DNA of 64,000 bases from Chamaelirium japonicum (GCA_947650365.1 OX393549.1:16930896-16994895), one strand, 5' to 3'. Counted from the stretch's first letter, positions 10,336 through 23,100 are shown. A program made the numbers and translations. Notes: generated by a model not told the origin, from the letters alone.

Positions 10336-12190
10336 AGGGCTTTCTTTATTTTCATAACTCTTAGTTTTCTTTATTTGCCATCGTTTAATGTCCAAACCTG
10401 TCCCATTGTCATTCCTAGGGCCCATACCCAAGGGCTGCTTTATTCCATATAAAGTATAGGAACCAAGGAAGAAACTACATGGGTATTAAACTTGACATGG
10501 AATAAACCTTTGATCAATTGATTTGAAGTTTGCTCACTCGTCTCCTACTTTGAACTCACCTTCAGAGGTCCAATCACCTAAGTAGTGCGTGTAATTCTCT
10601 ACACAACCACTTCGAGAAGTGGGATGGATAGAGAGATTCTTGTAGTGCTGAGGGAACACTCGACCTAATAAAATTTTAGCACACAATCGCTTACCTTTGC
10701 AGCACAAGACATACAAGCTGATGGGTTAATCTTTTAAGCTTGCGATGTTCGCACACTACACTCCCTCTCCTAAAGATTTAACTTTTCATGCATGTAGGAG
10801 GAGGTGCATTGCTCTCCACTCAAGATTCAATCAAAGGTGAGAACCTATGAGGCTAACTATATGTTTTGGGTAAAAATATTCAACATTTGTAATTAAAAGT
10901 AAAGCATGCAAGTATACTTTTACGTGAAAACCCTGTAGTAAAAAACCTGCACGTTGGGACGAATCCGGAGGTGTAAGCTATCCACTAGTGGGTGAAGGTA
11001 CAAGAGTCCAATGTGTTATCCTAGTAGATCAACAACGATTCACAACATGACACTCGGACGAATCCACGAACCATTGACGCAATCACATGTATTATCCTTT
11101 ACTTAAAATGTTTGTATTTCCTGCCCTGACCTCATATGCACCACTAGCTTCAACGCCCAACTTGTACAATTCAAGAAGGGAAGATCAAGATCCACCAACA
11201 GGAATTGGACCAAGAAAAGTGATCAAAATCAAGATCTCAATCGAGATATACAAAACAAATCGGGATCAAACGACCAAGATCTAGGATCACTAATGGAAAT
11301 TGATGACAATTTCCCTCCTAAGACATAAAAACGCCGAAGAAGAAAATCACGAAGTAGAGAGCTAAAATTAACGTGGGGCTCTCCTTAGGGTATCCAACGG
11401 TGGACGCCATTTTTGCGGAGGTCGAAATCATCGTTGTCTTCCTGGCCATCGATCTGCACAAAAATATAAAAGAGAACTCTATCGATCTTCTAGATCCCTC
11501 CTTTGCTGCTCAAGTCAGTGACCACTCAAGAACAGAGAACTACTTATAAAGAAAACTTGGTCAACCATTCAACCATAACCAACTCACAGTTGTTATAACT
11601 GACATGGTAAGAAAAGGAATCATAATCTCGAACCAGAAATCAACCACTTAACCATTTCTACTAACGTTACATGATTGCAAATTCATACCCTTGCGCAACC
11701 TGCACGCAAGAGGTATAACTGATCCTGCAATAATGTCATCATATCATCACCAATCATCGACCTTTGAAACCCATGCGGTTCTGGTCGTCAAATGCTAAAG
11801 TCCCAAAGGGGGCCATCGAGCGCAGATGCCTTAATGAACTTTATCTTCGAACGCCGAGAATCCGAGGATGTCGCTGAGCACAAAGATCTTGCTAAAGCTT
11901 CATACTCGGACACTTAAACAAACTTTGTTGGCCACATTTGTACCAACAGCATCTGCCTCATCAAAGGCATATTCTGTTGCAAAAAGAAATAGATGTTTTT
12001 CCCATAATGGCCCCGGCCCCAACTCTATGGTATTGCTGGAAATAGACCCAGTTGCTTTTTTGCAATACTTTTCCAACCATTTTTTTGTTTCAGACTAAAG
12101 TACCCCCGAGGCTTATAAAGGGCTTCATTCCCAATCTGCTTCACCGATGATCTGTCTCTCCTTTCTATCGTTGATGCTTTAGGAAGAGAC
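10336..12190. other. unassigned intergenic DNA
   Basis: Apart from a further piece of the tandem repeat (10435-10590), no gene, terminal repeat or RNA gene is recognisable here. The stretch 10860-11290 has the look of retroelement LTR-like DNA without detectable ends. The reading frame at 11868-12098 has no recognisable domain and is probably a chance ORF or an old gene fragment. Confidence 0.5.
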
Positions 12191-12229
12191 ACGTGGTGCA
12201 TCCCATTTCAATGGCCACGATTGGGCCAT

Positions 12230-14870
12230 GGGATTAATCCTAGAGGGATGCCAGTACCACGATCGACCGATTGCCCGCCGGCGCCCATCACCGGTTGCCC
12301 GCAGTGAAAGGTGCCAGCGCCCATCACTGTGGGCGTCGACACCTTTCACTGTGGGCGTCATCGTCGTCCGCCCGCCGTCGTCGACCACCGGCGAGCACCT
12401 CCCGCCGCCGACGCCACCCCGTCGGTCACCACCCGCCGCTGTTGTCGGCGGTCACCACCCCCACCGACTACCGGTTGCCCGCCGTCGCCGCCCCATCAGC
12501 CAGAGTGATGGGCGCCGGCGGGCAATCGGTGGTCGGTGAGGGTGGTAGCCGATGATGACGGCAGTAGGTGGTGGCCGACGGGGTGGTGTCGGTGGCAGGA
12601 GGTGCTCGCCGGTGGTTGACGGCGACGATGGCATCCATAGTGATGGACGTCGGCGGCCACAGTGAAAGGCACCCATAGTGATGGTCGATTACGGCAGGAG
12701 GACGACGACGGCGCCCACAGTGAAATGCGCCGACGCCCACAGTGATGGGCGCCGACGCCTTTCACTGTGGGCACCAACACCTTTCACTGCGGGCAACCGG
12801 TGATGGGCGCCAGCAGGCAACCGGTGGTCGGTGGGGGTGGTAGCCGACGACGACAGCAGCGGGTGGTGGGGTGGCGTTGGCAGCGGGAGGTGCTCGTCGG
12901 TGGTCGACGGCTGCAGGCGGGCAACGACGGCACCCACAATGATGAGCGTCGGTGGCCACAGTGAAAGGCGCCCACGGTGATGGTTGACGGCGGCGGGCGG
13001 ACGACGTCGGCGCCCACAGTGATGGCGCCGCACCTTTCACTATGAGCATCGTCGTCGTCCACCCGCCGCTGTCGACCATCACTGTGGGCATCGGCGCCTT
13101 TCACTGCGGGTAACCGATGATGGGTGCCGACGGGCAATCAGTGGTCGGTGGGGGTGGTGGCCGCCGACGACAAAGGCGGGCGAGTCACAACGACGCCCAC
13201 AATGATGGGCGCTGGCGACCATAGTAAAAGACGCCCTCAGTAATGATCAACGGCGGTGGGCCGACGACGACGGCGCCCACAGTGATGGGCATCGGCTCCT
13301 TTCACTATGGGCGCCGATGCTCATCACTGTGGGCACCGCCGCCTTTCACTATGGGCGTCATCATCGTCCCCCCGCCGCCTTTCACTGTGGGCGCCGGTGC
13401 CTTTCACTGCGGGTAACCGGTGATGGGCGCTGGCGGGCAACCAGTGGTCGATGGGGGTGGTGGCCGATAATGATGGCGACAAGTGGTGGCCGACAGGGTG
13501 GTCTCGGCGGCAGGAGGTGCTCACTGGTGGTCGACGGCAACGGGCGGGCGAGGACGGTGCTCACAGTGATGGGTGCCGGCGCCCACGATAATGGTCGACG
13601 ACGGCGCCCACAGTGATGGGCGTCGGCACCTTTCACTGTGGGCGACAGTGCCCATCACTGTGGGTGTCATTGTCGTCCACTTGTCGCCTTACACTGCGGG
13701 CGCCTACGCCTTTTACTGCGGGCAACTCGTGATGGCCGCTGGCGGGCAACCGGTGGTCAATGGGAGTGGTGGCCGATGATGACGGCGGCGAATGGTGGCC
13801 GACGGGGTGGCGTCGGCAGCGGGAGGTGCTCGCCGGTGGTTGACGACGATGGGCAGGCGACGACGGCGCCCACAGAGATGGGCGTCGGCAGCCACAGTGA
13901 AAGGCACCCATAGTGATGGTCGACGGCGGTGAACGGATGACGACGGTGCCCACAGTGATGGGCGTCGGCGCCTTTCAATGTGGGCATCGTCGTCGTCCGC
14001 CCTCCGCCATCGACCATCACTGTGGGTGCCTTTCACTGTGGGCGCTGGCGCCTTTCACTACGGGTAACCGATGATGGGCGTCGGCGGGCAACCGGTGGTC
14101 GGTGGGGGTGGTGGCCGATGGGGTTGCGTCGGCGGTAGGAGGTGCTTGCGGTGGTCGACGGCGGTGGTGCACGACGACAATGCCCACAGAGATGGGTGTC
14201 GATGGCCACAGTGAAAGGCGCTCATAGTGATGGTCGACAGCGGTGGGCGGACGACGACGGTGCCCACAGTGATGGGCCGACGCCCATCACTGTGGGCACC
14301 GTCGTCGTCCGCCCGTCGTTTTTCACGGCGGGCAACCGGTGGCCGGCCGCGAGTGGTGGCTGATGGGGTGGCGTCGGCAGCGGGAAGTGCTCGCCGATGG
14401 TGAAAGGCGCCCACATTGATGGGCGCCGACGCCTTTCATTATGGGCGTCGTCGTCCGCCCACCACCTTTCACTGTTGGCGCCGGCGCCTTTCACTGCCGG
14501 CAACCGGTTATGGGCACCGGCGAGCAACCGGTGATCGGTGGGTGTGGTGGCCGATGGCGGCGGCGCCCGGTGGTGACAAACGGGATGGCGTCGGTGACGG
14601 GAGGTGCTCGTCGGTGGTGAAAGGCGCCTACAGTGATGGTCGCCAGCGGCGGGTGGACGATGACGATGCCCACAGTGATGGGCGATGGCGCCTTTCACTG
14701 TGGGCGCCGGCACCTTTCATTGCAAGCACCGACCCCTTTCAGTGAAAGGCGCTGGTGCCTTTCACTGCGGGCCGTAGTAGAATGTGCTAGGTGATGGCCG
14801 ATGGGGCGGTGGGTGGTAGCCAATGGGGCAGTGAGGGTGGTGGCCAGCGACGATAGCGGTGGGTGGTGGC
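12230..14870. repeat. GC-rich palindromic satellite-like block, about 300-bp degenerate units
   Basis: About 2.6 kb consists of recurring modules: a 'GGTGGCGTCGGCAGCGGGAG' type core (near 12575, 12865, 13500, 13800, 14120, 14360, 14580), then small hairpin blocks built from 'CCCACAGTGATGGGCG' and 'CCTTTCACTGTGGGC' facing each other. Spacing of the core is roughly 215-325 bp. One unit at 12370-12490 is inverted relative to the rest, making a larger palindrome centred near 12500. Long ORFs on both strands are Arg/His/Pro-rich artefacts. It could be the subterminal repeat region of a DNA transposon or a local satellite. Confidence 0.75.
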
Positions 14871-14879
14871 CGATGGGGC

Positions 14880-15662
14880 GTCAGCCATGCCGAACTTACC
14901 TCTGACTCTCATTTCTTTCATTTATTTTACTGTTTTTACATTGCATTTATCAAATCTTTCATTAAAAACTATCAGAGGTTTTATTTTATCCTTGTCTCTA
15001 AATGATCTCGTAGAGGATCACCCGAGGATCGCAATGCCTCCAGAATCACTAAATTCTTATAAGAAATGAAGAAGGTACATTGTGTTGAATTTGCCTCCGG
15101 CTCTTATTTCTATCTCTCATTTCTTACCACCTACCACCGCTACCGGCCACCGTTCTCTCGTCACTGGCTCGACGGTAAGGTCTCACTAAATACTTTACGC
15201 TATGTAATAATGTTGGGGAAAAAAAATAACGTCATCTCAATGATATCCGGCGACGAGAAACGACTAAAGCAAGAAAAAAATTCAAACGGAGAAGATAAAC
15301 ATAATTTTTATTTATTTAATTTAAACTTTAAGGATAAAATGGTCATAAAAATGTAATAGCTGTTCGAAAGCGACATTTGGCCGGTGTTGAAGGTTAGAAA
15401 AGTAATGCAAAAAGCAATCGGATTTATTTATAATAACACGACAGAGTTGGGGACTATTTTGAAAAAAATCTTAAAAGAAATATGTTTTTACCGATAATAT
15501 AAACTTAACGGTTAGGGTGGTGCCACATGTGCTATATTTTTCCGGCATCAATAGACCAAGAAAGTCAGCAAACCCTGCATGGAAATATCTCCTGACACCC
15601 AATCTCAGAAAATGACTGACAGCGACCGGTGAACAGTACGCAATGACTCATCCCGTTGTCCA
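14880..15662. other. AT-rich spacer without recognised features
   Basis: I see no coding sequence, terminal repeats or RNA genes between the GC-rich block and the Mutator-like element. Short ORFs here have no recognisable similarity. Confidence 0.5.
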
Positions 15663-15807
15663 AATCTTCGACGGTAAATTACACTTTGCCCCCTCAAGTT
15701 TAGCTCAAAAACACTTAAACCTGTGTAGTTAAAAAACTATATTTTACCCGTTCGTTTCAGTTTTGAACAGATGAAAATTACCAAATGAGAAAATTTAAGT
15801 AGCTGAC

Positions 15808-18236
15808 TGTAGACACATAAATTGTGTCTAATCCATACCCGACTCGCATGGACCTATACGGAGGCAAACCCGACATACACTCGGGCCCGGATCCGACTTG
15901 CATGCACCTATGCGGAGCCAAACCCGACACGCACTCGGACCCGGACCCGACTCGCATGCACCGACTCGGAATCAAACCCGACACGCACTCGGATCTGAAC
16001 CCGACTCGCGCCCAACAAGGGGCTGGGTGGGCCAATCCTCAAGTGGGGCCCACCCAGCCCCCTACTAGAGACCGAACCCCTTATGGGGTGGCCAGCCATG
16101 CAAGAAAAGAAAAGAAAAGGAAAGAAAGAAAGAAAAGAAAAGGAAAGAAAAGAAAAGAAAGAAAGAAAAGAAAGAAGGAAAGAAAAGGAAAGGAAAGAAA
16201 AGAAAAAAAAAAGAAAACAATGCACCGCCATGCGCGGGAGAGGTTGCGTATGACGTCTACGTAAGTGTGGATCTGCGTCGATCCCTCGATCCGACGGACA
16301 AGAAACGAAGCCGGGTCGCCATCGACTTTATGTGCAAGATTCAAAGTAAATCCAAAAATGATTGAGCCAAAATTACCCCGCCAGAAAAGGAAAGCAAATA
16401 AATGTTTATTCCCCTCTTCAATTGAAGAATAAATCTTGGGTAGTTATGGGAGAGATATTAAAGGGATTCAAATAAACTTCTCATATGTCTCCCCTCCCCC
16501 CCCCCCCCCCCCCCTTCACCTATAAATAGAGGGGGAGGGGGAAGGCTTAAGAGGTCGGATGGCAAGGCGAAGAAGCTCTGCAGAAGAGGAGACGCGCTCT
16601 TCATCGACCCAAGGCTTCACGAGGCACGGGCAAGCCTATCCCTTTAGGACCGGCTTAGTCCATTGAAAGCCCTCATCAACGTGAAGACCCTTGCACAAAA
16701 AGATCAAGCCTTCGACTTCGTGCACGAAGAAGAAAGCTCAGAGAAGAAGAACCCTTCGACTCCGAAGACGTTAGAAGCAAAAGCTGGAGAAGAAGATCGG
16801 AGCGGCACTACCCCGTCGTCTCCAACAAGCCTTCGACTCCGATCAAGCCCAAAAGCCCGGAGAAGAAGAGAAGCGACGCTACACCCGTCATCTTCAACTC
16901 CGATTATGCCAAATATGCCCGGAGAAGAAACCGACGCCACAACCGTCACCAGTCGAAGGAGTCGCAAGATGAAGACGACGCGAGGGAGCTCTGCAGAAGA
17001 GGAGACGCTTCTTCATCGACCCAAGGCTTCACGAGGCACGGGCAAGCCTATCCCTTCGGGACCGACTTAGTCCATTGAAAGCCCTCATCAACGTGAAGAC
17101 CCTTGCACAAGAAGATCAAGACTTCGACTCCGTGCATGAAGAAGAAAGCTCGGAGAAGAAGAACCCTTCGACTCCGAAGATGCCACAAGCAAAGGCCGGA
17201 GAAGAAGAACGGAGCGGCATCATCTCGTCGTCTCCAACAAGCCTTCAACTCCGATCAAGCCCCAAAGCCCGGAGAAGAAGACCGAAGCGTCGTCACCCCG
17301 TCGCCTTCGACAAACGCCCGCTCCATCCATGAAGAAGAAAGCTTGGAGAGGAGCACCCGAAGCGCCGCTACATCCGTCGTCTTCAAAGAAAAGCCGACGC
17401 TACAACCGTCGCACGGAGATTGGTGCCACCCCCGCCGTCTTCAAAGATACCCTTCGACTCCAATCAAGCCAAAGAAGTCCGGAGAAGAAGCAAAGTCTAG
17501 CCGACACCTAAACCGTCAAAGAAGCCTGAAGCATTGAAGACGTTGTCGTTGTCGTTCGAGGAAAAGATCGAGCCAACGCCGAAGTAAAAGCCCACGCAAG
17601 AAGCCAGAGCAAAAGCCCCGGTAAAGCCCGCGCCAAAGCAACGCAAGTGCCAAAGCCAAGCGACTACGCCGGTCACGAGCAAAAGCACCGCACGTTCTAG
17701 CCGATACGATGCGAAGTCCGGAAGAACGAAAGCATCACAAGTCTCCCCCGTCTACGTCCAAGCGCAAGCGCCAAAGCACAGCAGAAGCTAGAGCCACGCC
17801 AAAGCCAAGCCAGCACCGAAAGTCGAAGCCAAAGCCGACGCCAAAAGCACGATCGATGCCGCGAACCGACGATCAAGGACGCCGAGGTCAAGCAAGGAGC
17901 GAGGAAGACACGAAGACCGAGGAACGAAGCCGAAGACCCCCTAGCCGAGAAAGCACGAAGCATGGAAGGGACAAAAGCCACGGCGGGCACTCCTTAGCCT
18001 CTCAAAAACCCTCACCCTGTAAAGACCTATGTCCTGAGCAACCCCTTCAGAGCTCTCGCACGAATACCACGTGGAGACGCGGATCAAAGGGACCCTCCAG
18101 AGGATCTCTCCCACAAATCTCCTGATCAACACTCGCCGCACTCGGACTCGCCACACCCGAGCCCCCGGGTCCTGGCCACTCTTGTAATCTCGTGTGTTCG
18201 CAATAAAGACGACCCGTATCTTTTTCTGCGCATACA
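15808..18236 (+). mobile_element. solo gypsy LTR, copy 1 (2,429 bp, TSD CTGAC)
   Basis: The sequence starts TGTAGACACA and ends CTGCGCATACA, with CTGAC immediately before (15803-15807) and after (18237-18241). It belongs to the same family as the LTR at 4972-7523 but is in plus orientation. TATA box TATAAATA lies at 16521-16528 and AATAAA at 18202-18207. A purine tract (GAAAA-type, 16095-16215) and a run of C (16498-16514) lie upstream of the TATA box. No internal region remains, so it is a product of LTR-LTR recombination. Its long ORFs are readings of GC-rich repeats. Confidence 0.93.
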
Positions 18237-18263
18237 CTGACAAAAGGAGGTAAAGAGCTAACG

Positions 18264-18878
18264 AGGAGTGTTACGTTGCGCTGTGCGCTGCCCGGCGAGA
18301 AAATACATTGCGAGCTAAATTGGCCGTCCGATCACGAAACCGGGCGTCCGATTGCGTGAATGAACAGCCGGAGCCCCCTGCGAACCCCGGTGACCTTCTG
18401 ATCCCGTGGAATGAACACATTCGATGGTTCGTTCGATTCCCATCCGTTGGATCGATGGGAATCGAACGGACCAAAATGGTTTTCGCTGTTACTGTAGCGG
18501 CTACAGTAACAGCGAAAACCATTTTGGACCGTTCGATTCCAATCGATCCAACGGATGGCACAATTGTTATGTTCGTTCGATCCCCATCAGTTGGATCGAT
18601 GGGAATCGAACGGTCCAAAATGGTTTTCGTTGTTACTGTAGCCGCTACAGTAACAGCGAAAACCATTGTGGTCTGTTCAATTCCCATCGATCCAACGGAA
18701 GAGAATCGAACGAACCATTGAATGTGTTCATTCCACGGGATCAGACGGTCGCCGGGGTTCGCAGGGGGCTCCGGCTGTTCATTCACGCGATCGGACGACC
18801 GGTTTCACGATTTGATGGCCGGTTTCGCTCGCATCTCATTTTCTCGCCGGGCAACGCACAGCGCAACGTAACACTCCT
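18264..18878. repeat. 615-bp foldback element with nested palindromes
   Basis: Ends AGGAGTGTTACGTTGCGCTG and its reverse complement (ending at 18878) begin arms of more than 200 bp that pair across the element with few mismatches. The centre holds two further palindromes of the type CTGTTACTGTAGCGGCTACA (around 18485-18515 and 18630-18665). A degenerate relative lies at about 29940-30113. No clear target duplication is visible and no protein is encoded. It is probably a foldback or MITE-type DNA transposon inserted in the surrounding Mutator-like element. Confidence 0.75.
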
Positions 18879-19022
18879 TTAATGCTAATATTATAAAATT
18901 TAGGAAGCAATTTGAAACAAAACAAACTATAGGGGAGTTAAGTGGTTTTTACCTAACCTTCAGGGGGGCAAAGTGTAATTTACCCAAGCTTCTATTTGTT
19001 ACTGTTAAATATTTTCCATATT

Positions 19023-19874
19023 GGTTTTTTTTTCAAAATATTATTAAAAAATAAATATTTAACTAAATAGCAAATGACCAAAACTATTTACCAAACTAGA
19101 GCTCTGACAGTCTGTCTGCGTCGTAAACCCGGTATTATGAATACCGGGTTTATCTGAAATCCAACGAGAAAACGACTAAGTATTAGGGGTGGCAATGGGT
19201 CGTGTCGGGTCGGGTTCGTGTCATGTCTAGTTTCGGGTCGTGTCCAAAACCTCTAGACCTGGACCTGAGCCGTTTAATTAATCGTGTCTAGATCCTAAAT
19301 CCGTACCCGACCCGCTAATAAACGGGTAGACCCGGTAAAACCTGTTTACCACCCGGGTTTATTCAGTTGACCCGATCCGACTCAATCCGACTCGACCCGA
19401 AAGACCCGTTGGTATTATATATTACAGTATCAGATTGCGAGTAGACCCGACCTGACACGGCACGACCATTGAATGCTAAACGGGTCTTCCCGGGTCTACT
19501 GTGTCCAAACCCTAAACCTGAATCCGACCCGTTTATTAAACGGATCTATCGTGTCAACCCGTTTAGCCTTGACCCAGACCCGCTAACTTTGTGTCGGGTC
19601 CGAAATTGGCAGCCCTAGTTAAGTATTGAAACATTATAAATTATAAAGAAGGTTTCGGTTAAACTCGGTGTTCAGACTACTGGGTTTAACCTATGTATTC
19701 GAAATATCGGATTTTACTTGAAACGGAAAAAAAAAAAAATCTTCAAATTGGCTTTACCACGCTGACATTCCATCTGGCTGTCAGAGCACTGTTTAGATTG
19801 GTACAAACGTAGCTTTGGTCAACAACTATTTAGTTAAATATTTATTTATTAATAATAATTTTTAAAAAAAGCCC
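19023..19874. mobile_element. Mutator-like MITE with exact 9-bp target duplication
   Basis: Inverted arms (for example AATAAATATTTAACTAAATAG near 19047 facing its complement near 19826) form TIRs over 100 bp long. Outside them the nine bases TTCCATATT occur at both ends (19014-19022 and 19875-19883), as expected for Mutator-like transposition. A hAT MITE (19185-19619) is nested in its middle. The right end lies about 240 bp upstream of the ERD7-like start codon. Confidence 0.8.
19185..19619. mobile_element. hAT-type MITE nested in the Mutator-like MITE
   Basis: Termini AGGGGTGGCAAT and ATTGGCAGCCCT are near-inverted repeats and the flank TAAGTATT occurs at 19177-19184 and 19620-19627, an 8-bp duplication typical of hAT elements. 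The inside is a run of GGGTCGGGT/ACCCGACCC-like motifs without coding capacity. The element at 61359-61832 shares its ends. Confidence 0.75.
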
Positions 19875-19883
19875 TTCCATATT

Positions 19884-20114
19884 CCGTGTGAAATGCAACG
19901 GCTCAAGCCGCTCAACCCACGCGTTCCCTCCTCTTTTCCGACACGTAACGGCGCGCGCACAGTCTCTCTCTTCTCTCTCTCTCTCTTCGTTTCCTTCCAT
20001 CCGAAGTCTATTTCCCATTTATAGGCCCTGCAACTCGTATCTCATCCTTTCAATCTCTCACTAACTCTCTCTATCTAACTCTCTCTCTCTCTAGCTTTCT
20101 ATAACTAGCAAGCA
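19884..20114 (+). promoter_or_regulatory. proximal promoter and 5' leader of the ERD7-like gene
   Basis: This 230-bp gap between a transposon and the start codon must hold the core promoter. Visible motifs are CCGAC (19938-19942), the core of dehydration-responsive elements but without the usual preceding purine, directly followed by ACACGTAAC with an ACGT core; a possible TATA box TTTATAG (20018-20024); and CT-rich tracts typical of plant leaders. The stress-response reading is inference. Confidence 0.4.
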
Positions 20115-23100
20115 ATGGCTTCCAAGCAGAGGACCAACTCCTCAAAACCCCCATCCCTCTACCCGCAAGTTCTCGAGTCCAACCCCGAGATCCACTCCCC
20201 GTTCATCTCGAACCCGAACGATCCCAATTCATCCCGCACCCCTCTCTACCCCACCCTCGATTCCCCACGCCCCGGCAACCCCCCAAACCCTAACCCTAAA
20301 CCCTCTCCCTCCTCCTCCACCACCCTCTACCCCTCCATCGACATGAACGACCTCGGCAAGAACCTCTTCCCCGACGACGACGTCGACGTCGACCCCAAGG
20401 ACACCGCCGCCCGCGAAGCGTCCCTCCCGCCCCCGGTCGAGGAGGCCCTCCTCCGCATCCCCGGCGCCATCGTCCACCTCATCGACAGCCAGAGCAGCAT
20501 CGAGCTGGCCTCCGGCGACCTCACCATCGTCCGCATCCGCCAGGGCGACAACACCGTAGCCGTCCTCGTCCGCATCGGCGACGGGGACGCCGTCCAGTGG
20601 CCCCTCGCCCGCGATGAGGCCGCCGTCAAGCTCGACGACTCCCACTACTTCTTCTCCCTCCACGTCCCCAAAGGCTCCGGCGGCAACGACTACCCCGCCA
20701 GCGGCAATGGCGGCGACGGGGCGGCGGAGGACCTCCTCAACTATGGCCTGACGTTCGCGTCCAAGGGGCAGGATGCCCTGCTGAAGGAATTGGATGGGAT
20801 CCTGGAGCGCTACAACAGCTTCTCGGTCCAGAAGGTGTCCGGGAAGGCTGGGTCAGAGGTGCTGGATGGAACGGTGGCGCGGAAGGTCGCGCCGGCGGAG
20901 GTGGCGGAGGCCGGGCCGAAGAAGGCTATGATGGAGGAGAGGTCGGCTGTTTACTGGACCACGCTGGCCCCGAATGTGGAGGACTACAGCAGCTCCGCCG
21001 CCAAGGGGATCGCGATGGGATCGGGGCAGCTCATCAAGGGGATCCTGTGGTGCGGGGACGTCACTGCAGATCGGCTCAAGTGGGGGGAGGATCTGTTGAA
21101 GAAGAGGTTGGGGCCGAGTCGTAGCCCGACCGAGGTCAGCCGGGTGGCCATGAAGAGGATGAAAAGGTTGGTGCTTTCCCTGCTTATATCTTCAAATCTC
21201 TGCTTCTTTCACCTTTTCTTTGTGGGTTTTGTTATGAACAATAAATTTACTAGACAAACTCCATAGAGACCTTAATTTACTTGCCTAACTTTTTACCCTT
21301 CATGTATTCCATACTTGCATTTAATGGTACCATCAGCATGTTTATCGAAGGTTTTAAGTTTTAATTTGACCAATTAATATATTGACGCCACGTGATATGG
21401 GAATACTGCGTGGAAATATTTCGACAGTGTGGAAATATTATTGTTTTATTGAAATGATAGAAATACTGACTAAACAATGGAATTTTAGCGAAACTATGGA
21501 CAATCATAAATCGAGTATAGATGTATATTTTGGACCACTTAAATCACATTTATACGGTATCTATGGGCGTGGTAGCATGTAGTTTTATACATGTACATAT
21601 ACAACATATCCAAATATCAAGTGATCTATGCTATCAAAATTGGGACTAGTCGGCGACTGGTCCCCAAGCAGTATTTTGCCGACCGATTAATTTCGATTCT
21701 TTCATAGCTGAGCGGAATCCCGACTAGACCCCGACTAGACCCAACTAAATCCGAATAGTCCCCGACTAGCGACTGAGACTAGTTTCCATGCGGCATTTTG
21801 CAAGCAAATTTTTTTTTTCTTTGCAAGAAGTCTCTGCAAGCAATTTTGTTTGAATTTTTTTTGCATTTTCTCGACGTCTTGAGTCGCAACTATGACTCTC
21901 CCTATAATCATCTTTTGAGGACCTGAGATAAAAATATAGACAAATAATTATTATTTATTTGTTGATATTCATATAACCCTATAATGAAAATTAGGGTTCA
22001 CATATTAAACATCAACAATCAAATATTGTGATGAATTCTTAGTTCTGAGTATTCTGACATAGGCATGAAGTAAATACAACTGTGTTCCGTTACTTATGTA
22101 TTTATACTCGTGTTGTGAAGGCATGCATTGTTATTGACCGACTAATATTATATATTTATTGACATTTATGCTAATTCATATACCATATGTCCATCTCCCT
22201 TTCGGGCATGGCAGGATCTAGGTTGCCTCCACTTCTACAAGCTATCTATATAGGGATGGATGATTTTTATTTAAATGTTACAAAAATTTCAATTATATAA
22301 CTATCCTATAATGTCATAAAGTATAGTCTCATCGGTCCTGGTTCATGCTTTGATGTGGGCAAAGACCGACAATGTGCTGTTTGTCTAAGATTGTTGTTAT
22401 TTTCTTGGCTGGAATTTAATGGGAGATCAACGATGTTCATTGAATCATTTGATTTTACAAGCAAGCATTTAATTGAATATAATTCTTTGCACCTGCACAC
22501 CATTATCATTATCATCATCATCATAATCATCTTCCAAGTCTTTATCCTATTAAAATGGGTGACTATATGGAAGATTGACAGAAAACTTTCAATCGGCTGT
22601 CATGGCATCAAACCATAGAATATTGTCGCTTGAAAGATGACCAAGGTAGCTTGACATAAGAGGAGCATGCCAAGGAACCTAACATGCTATGTGGCTGATA
22701 GGTGATAACATTATTGATAGGAAAATTGTTTTTGTTTGTTTTTTCTTTCATCTGTTTTTAGTAATTGAATGTATATTGTAAATGTTGATTAGATTGAAAA
22801 AAAATCCATTTTCTTATGTAGTCATCTTCTTCTTCTTTTTCCTAACATTTGATTGTTTTCATAGGGTTAAGACGGTCACAAAAATGTCGAACAAAGTCGC
22901 CAATGGAGTTTTGTCTGGGGTTATCAAGGTCTCTGGATTTTTTACAAGTTCTCTTGTGAATTCTAAGGCGGGCAAAAGGTTCTTTGCACTCTTGCCCGGG
23001 GAAATTGTCCTAGCTTCTCTTGATGGATTTGGTATGTCACCTTTTTGAATTCTCTATAGTTATTTTAATTGATTCCACTTCTTTTATTTCATGCAAGTCA

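Larger units (their letters stand above)
15672..18985. mobile_element. Mutator-like MITE, interrupted by a solo gypsy LTR
   Basis: Terminal inverted repeats CGGTAAATTACACTTTGCC (left) and GGGTAAATTACACTTTGCC (reverse complement of the right end) enclose the region. The flanks AATCTTCGA and AAGCTTCTA agree at 7 of 9 bases, consistent with a 9-bp target duplication as made by Mutator-like elements. Without the solo LTR (15808-18236) the element is about 0.88 kb and non-coding. It contains the foldback sequence 18264-18878. Confidence 0.65.

Noticed and set aside
11868..12098. 76-codon ORF as a gene
   Set aside because: No recognisable domain, no clear promoter or splice context, and it lies among repeats; left as unassigned.
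12228..14745. Dense overlapping ORFs on both strands rich in His, Arg and Pro
   Set aside because: The repeat lacks stop codons in several frames by composition; the products are only the repeat word translated.
12230..14870. CRISPR-like array
   Set aside because: Units are degenerate, palindromic and not separated by unique spacers of even length, and the DNA is clearly plant nuclear.
20229..20663. 144-codon antisense ORF in ERD7-like exon 1
   Set aside because: It is a shadow of the GC-rich coding exon on the opposite strand.
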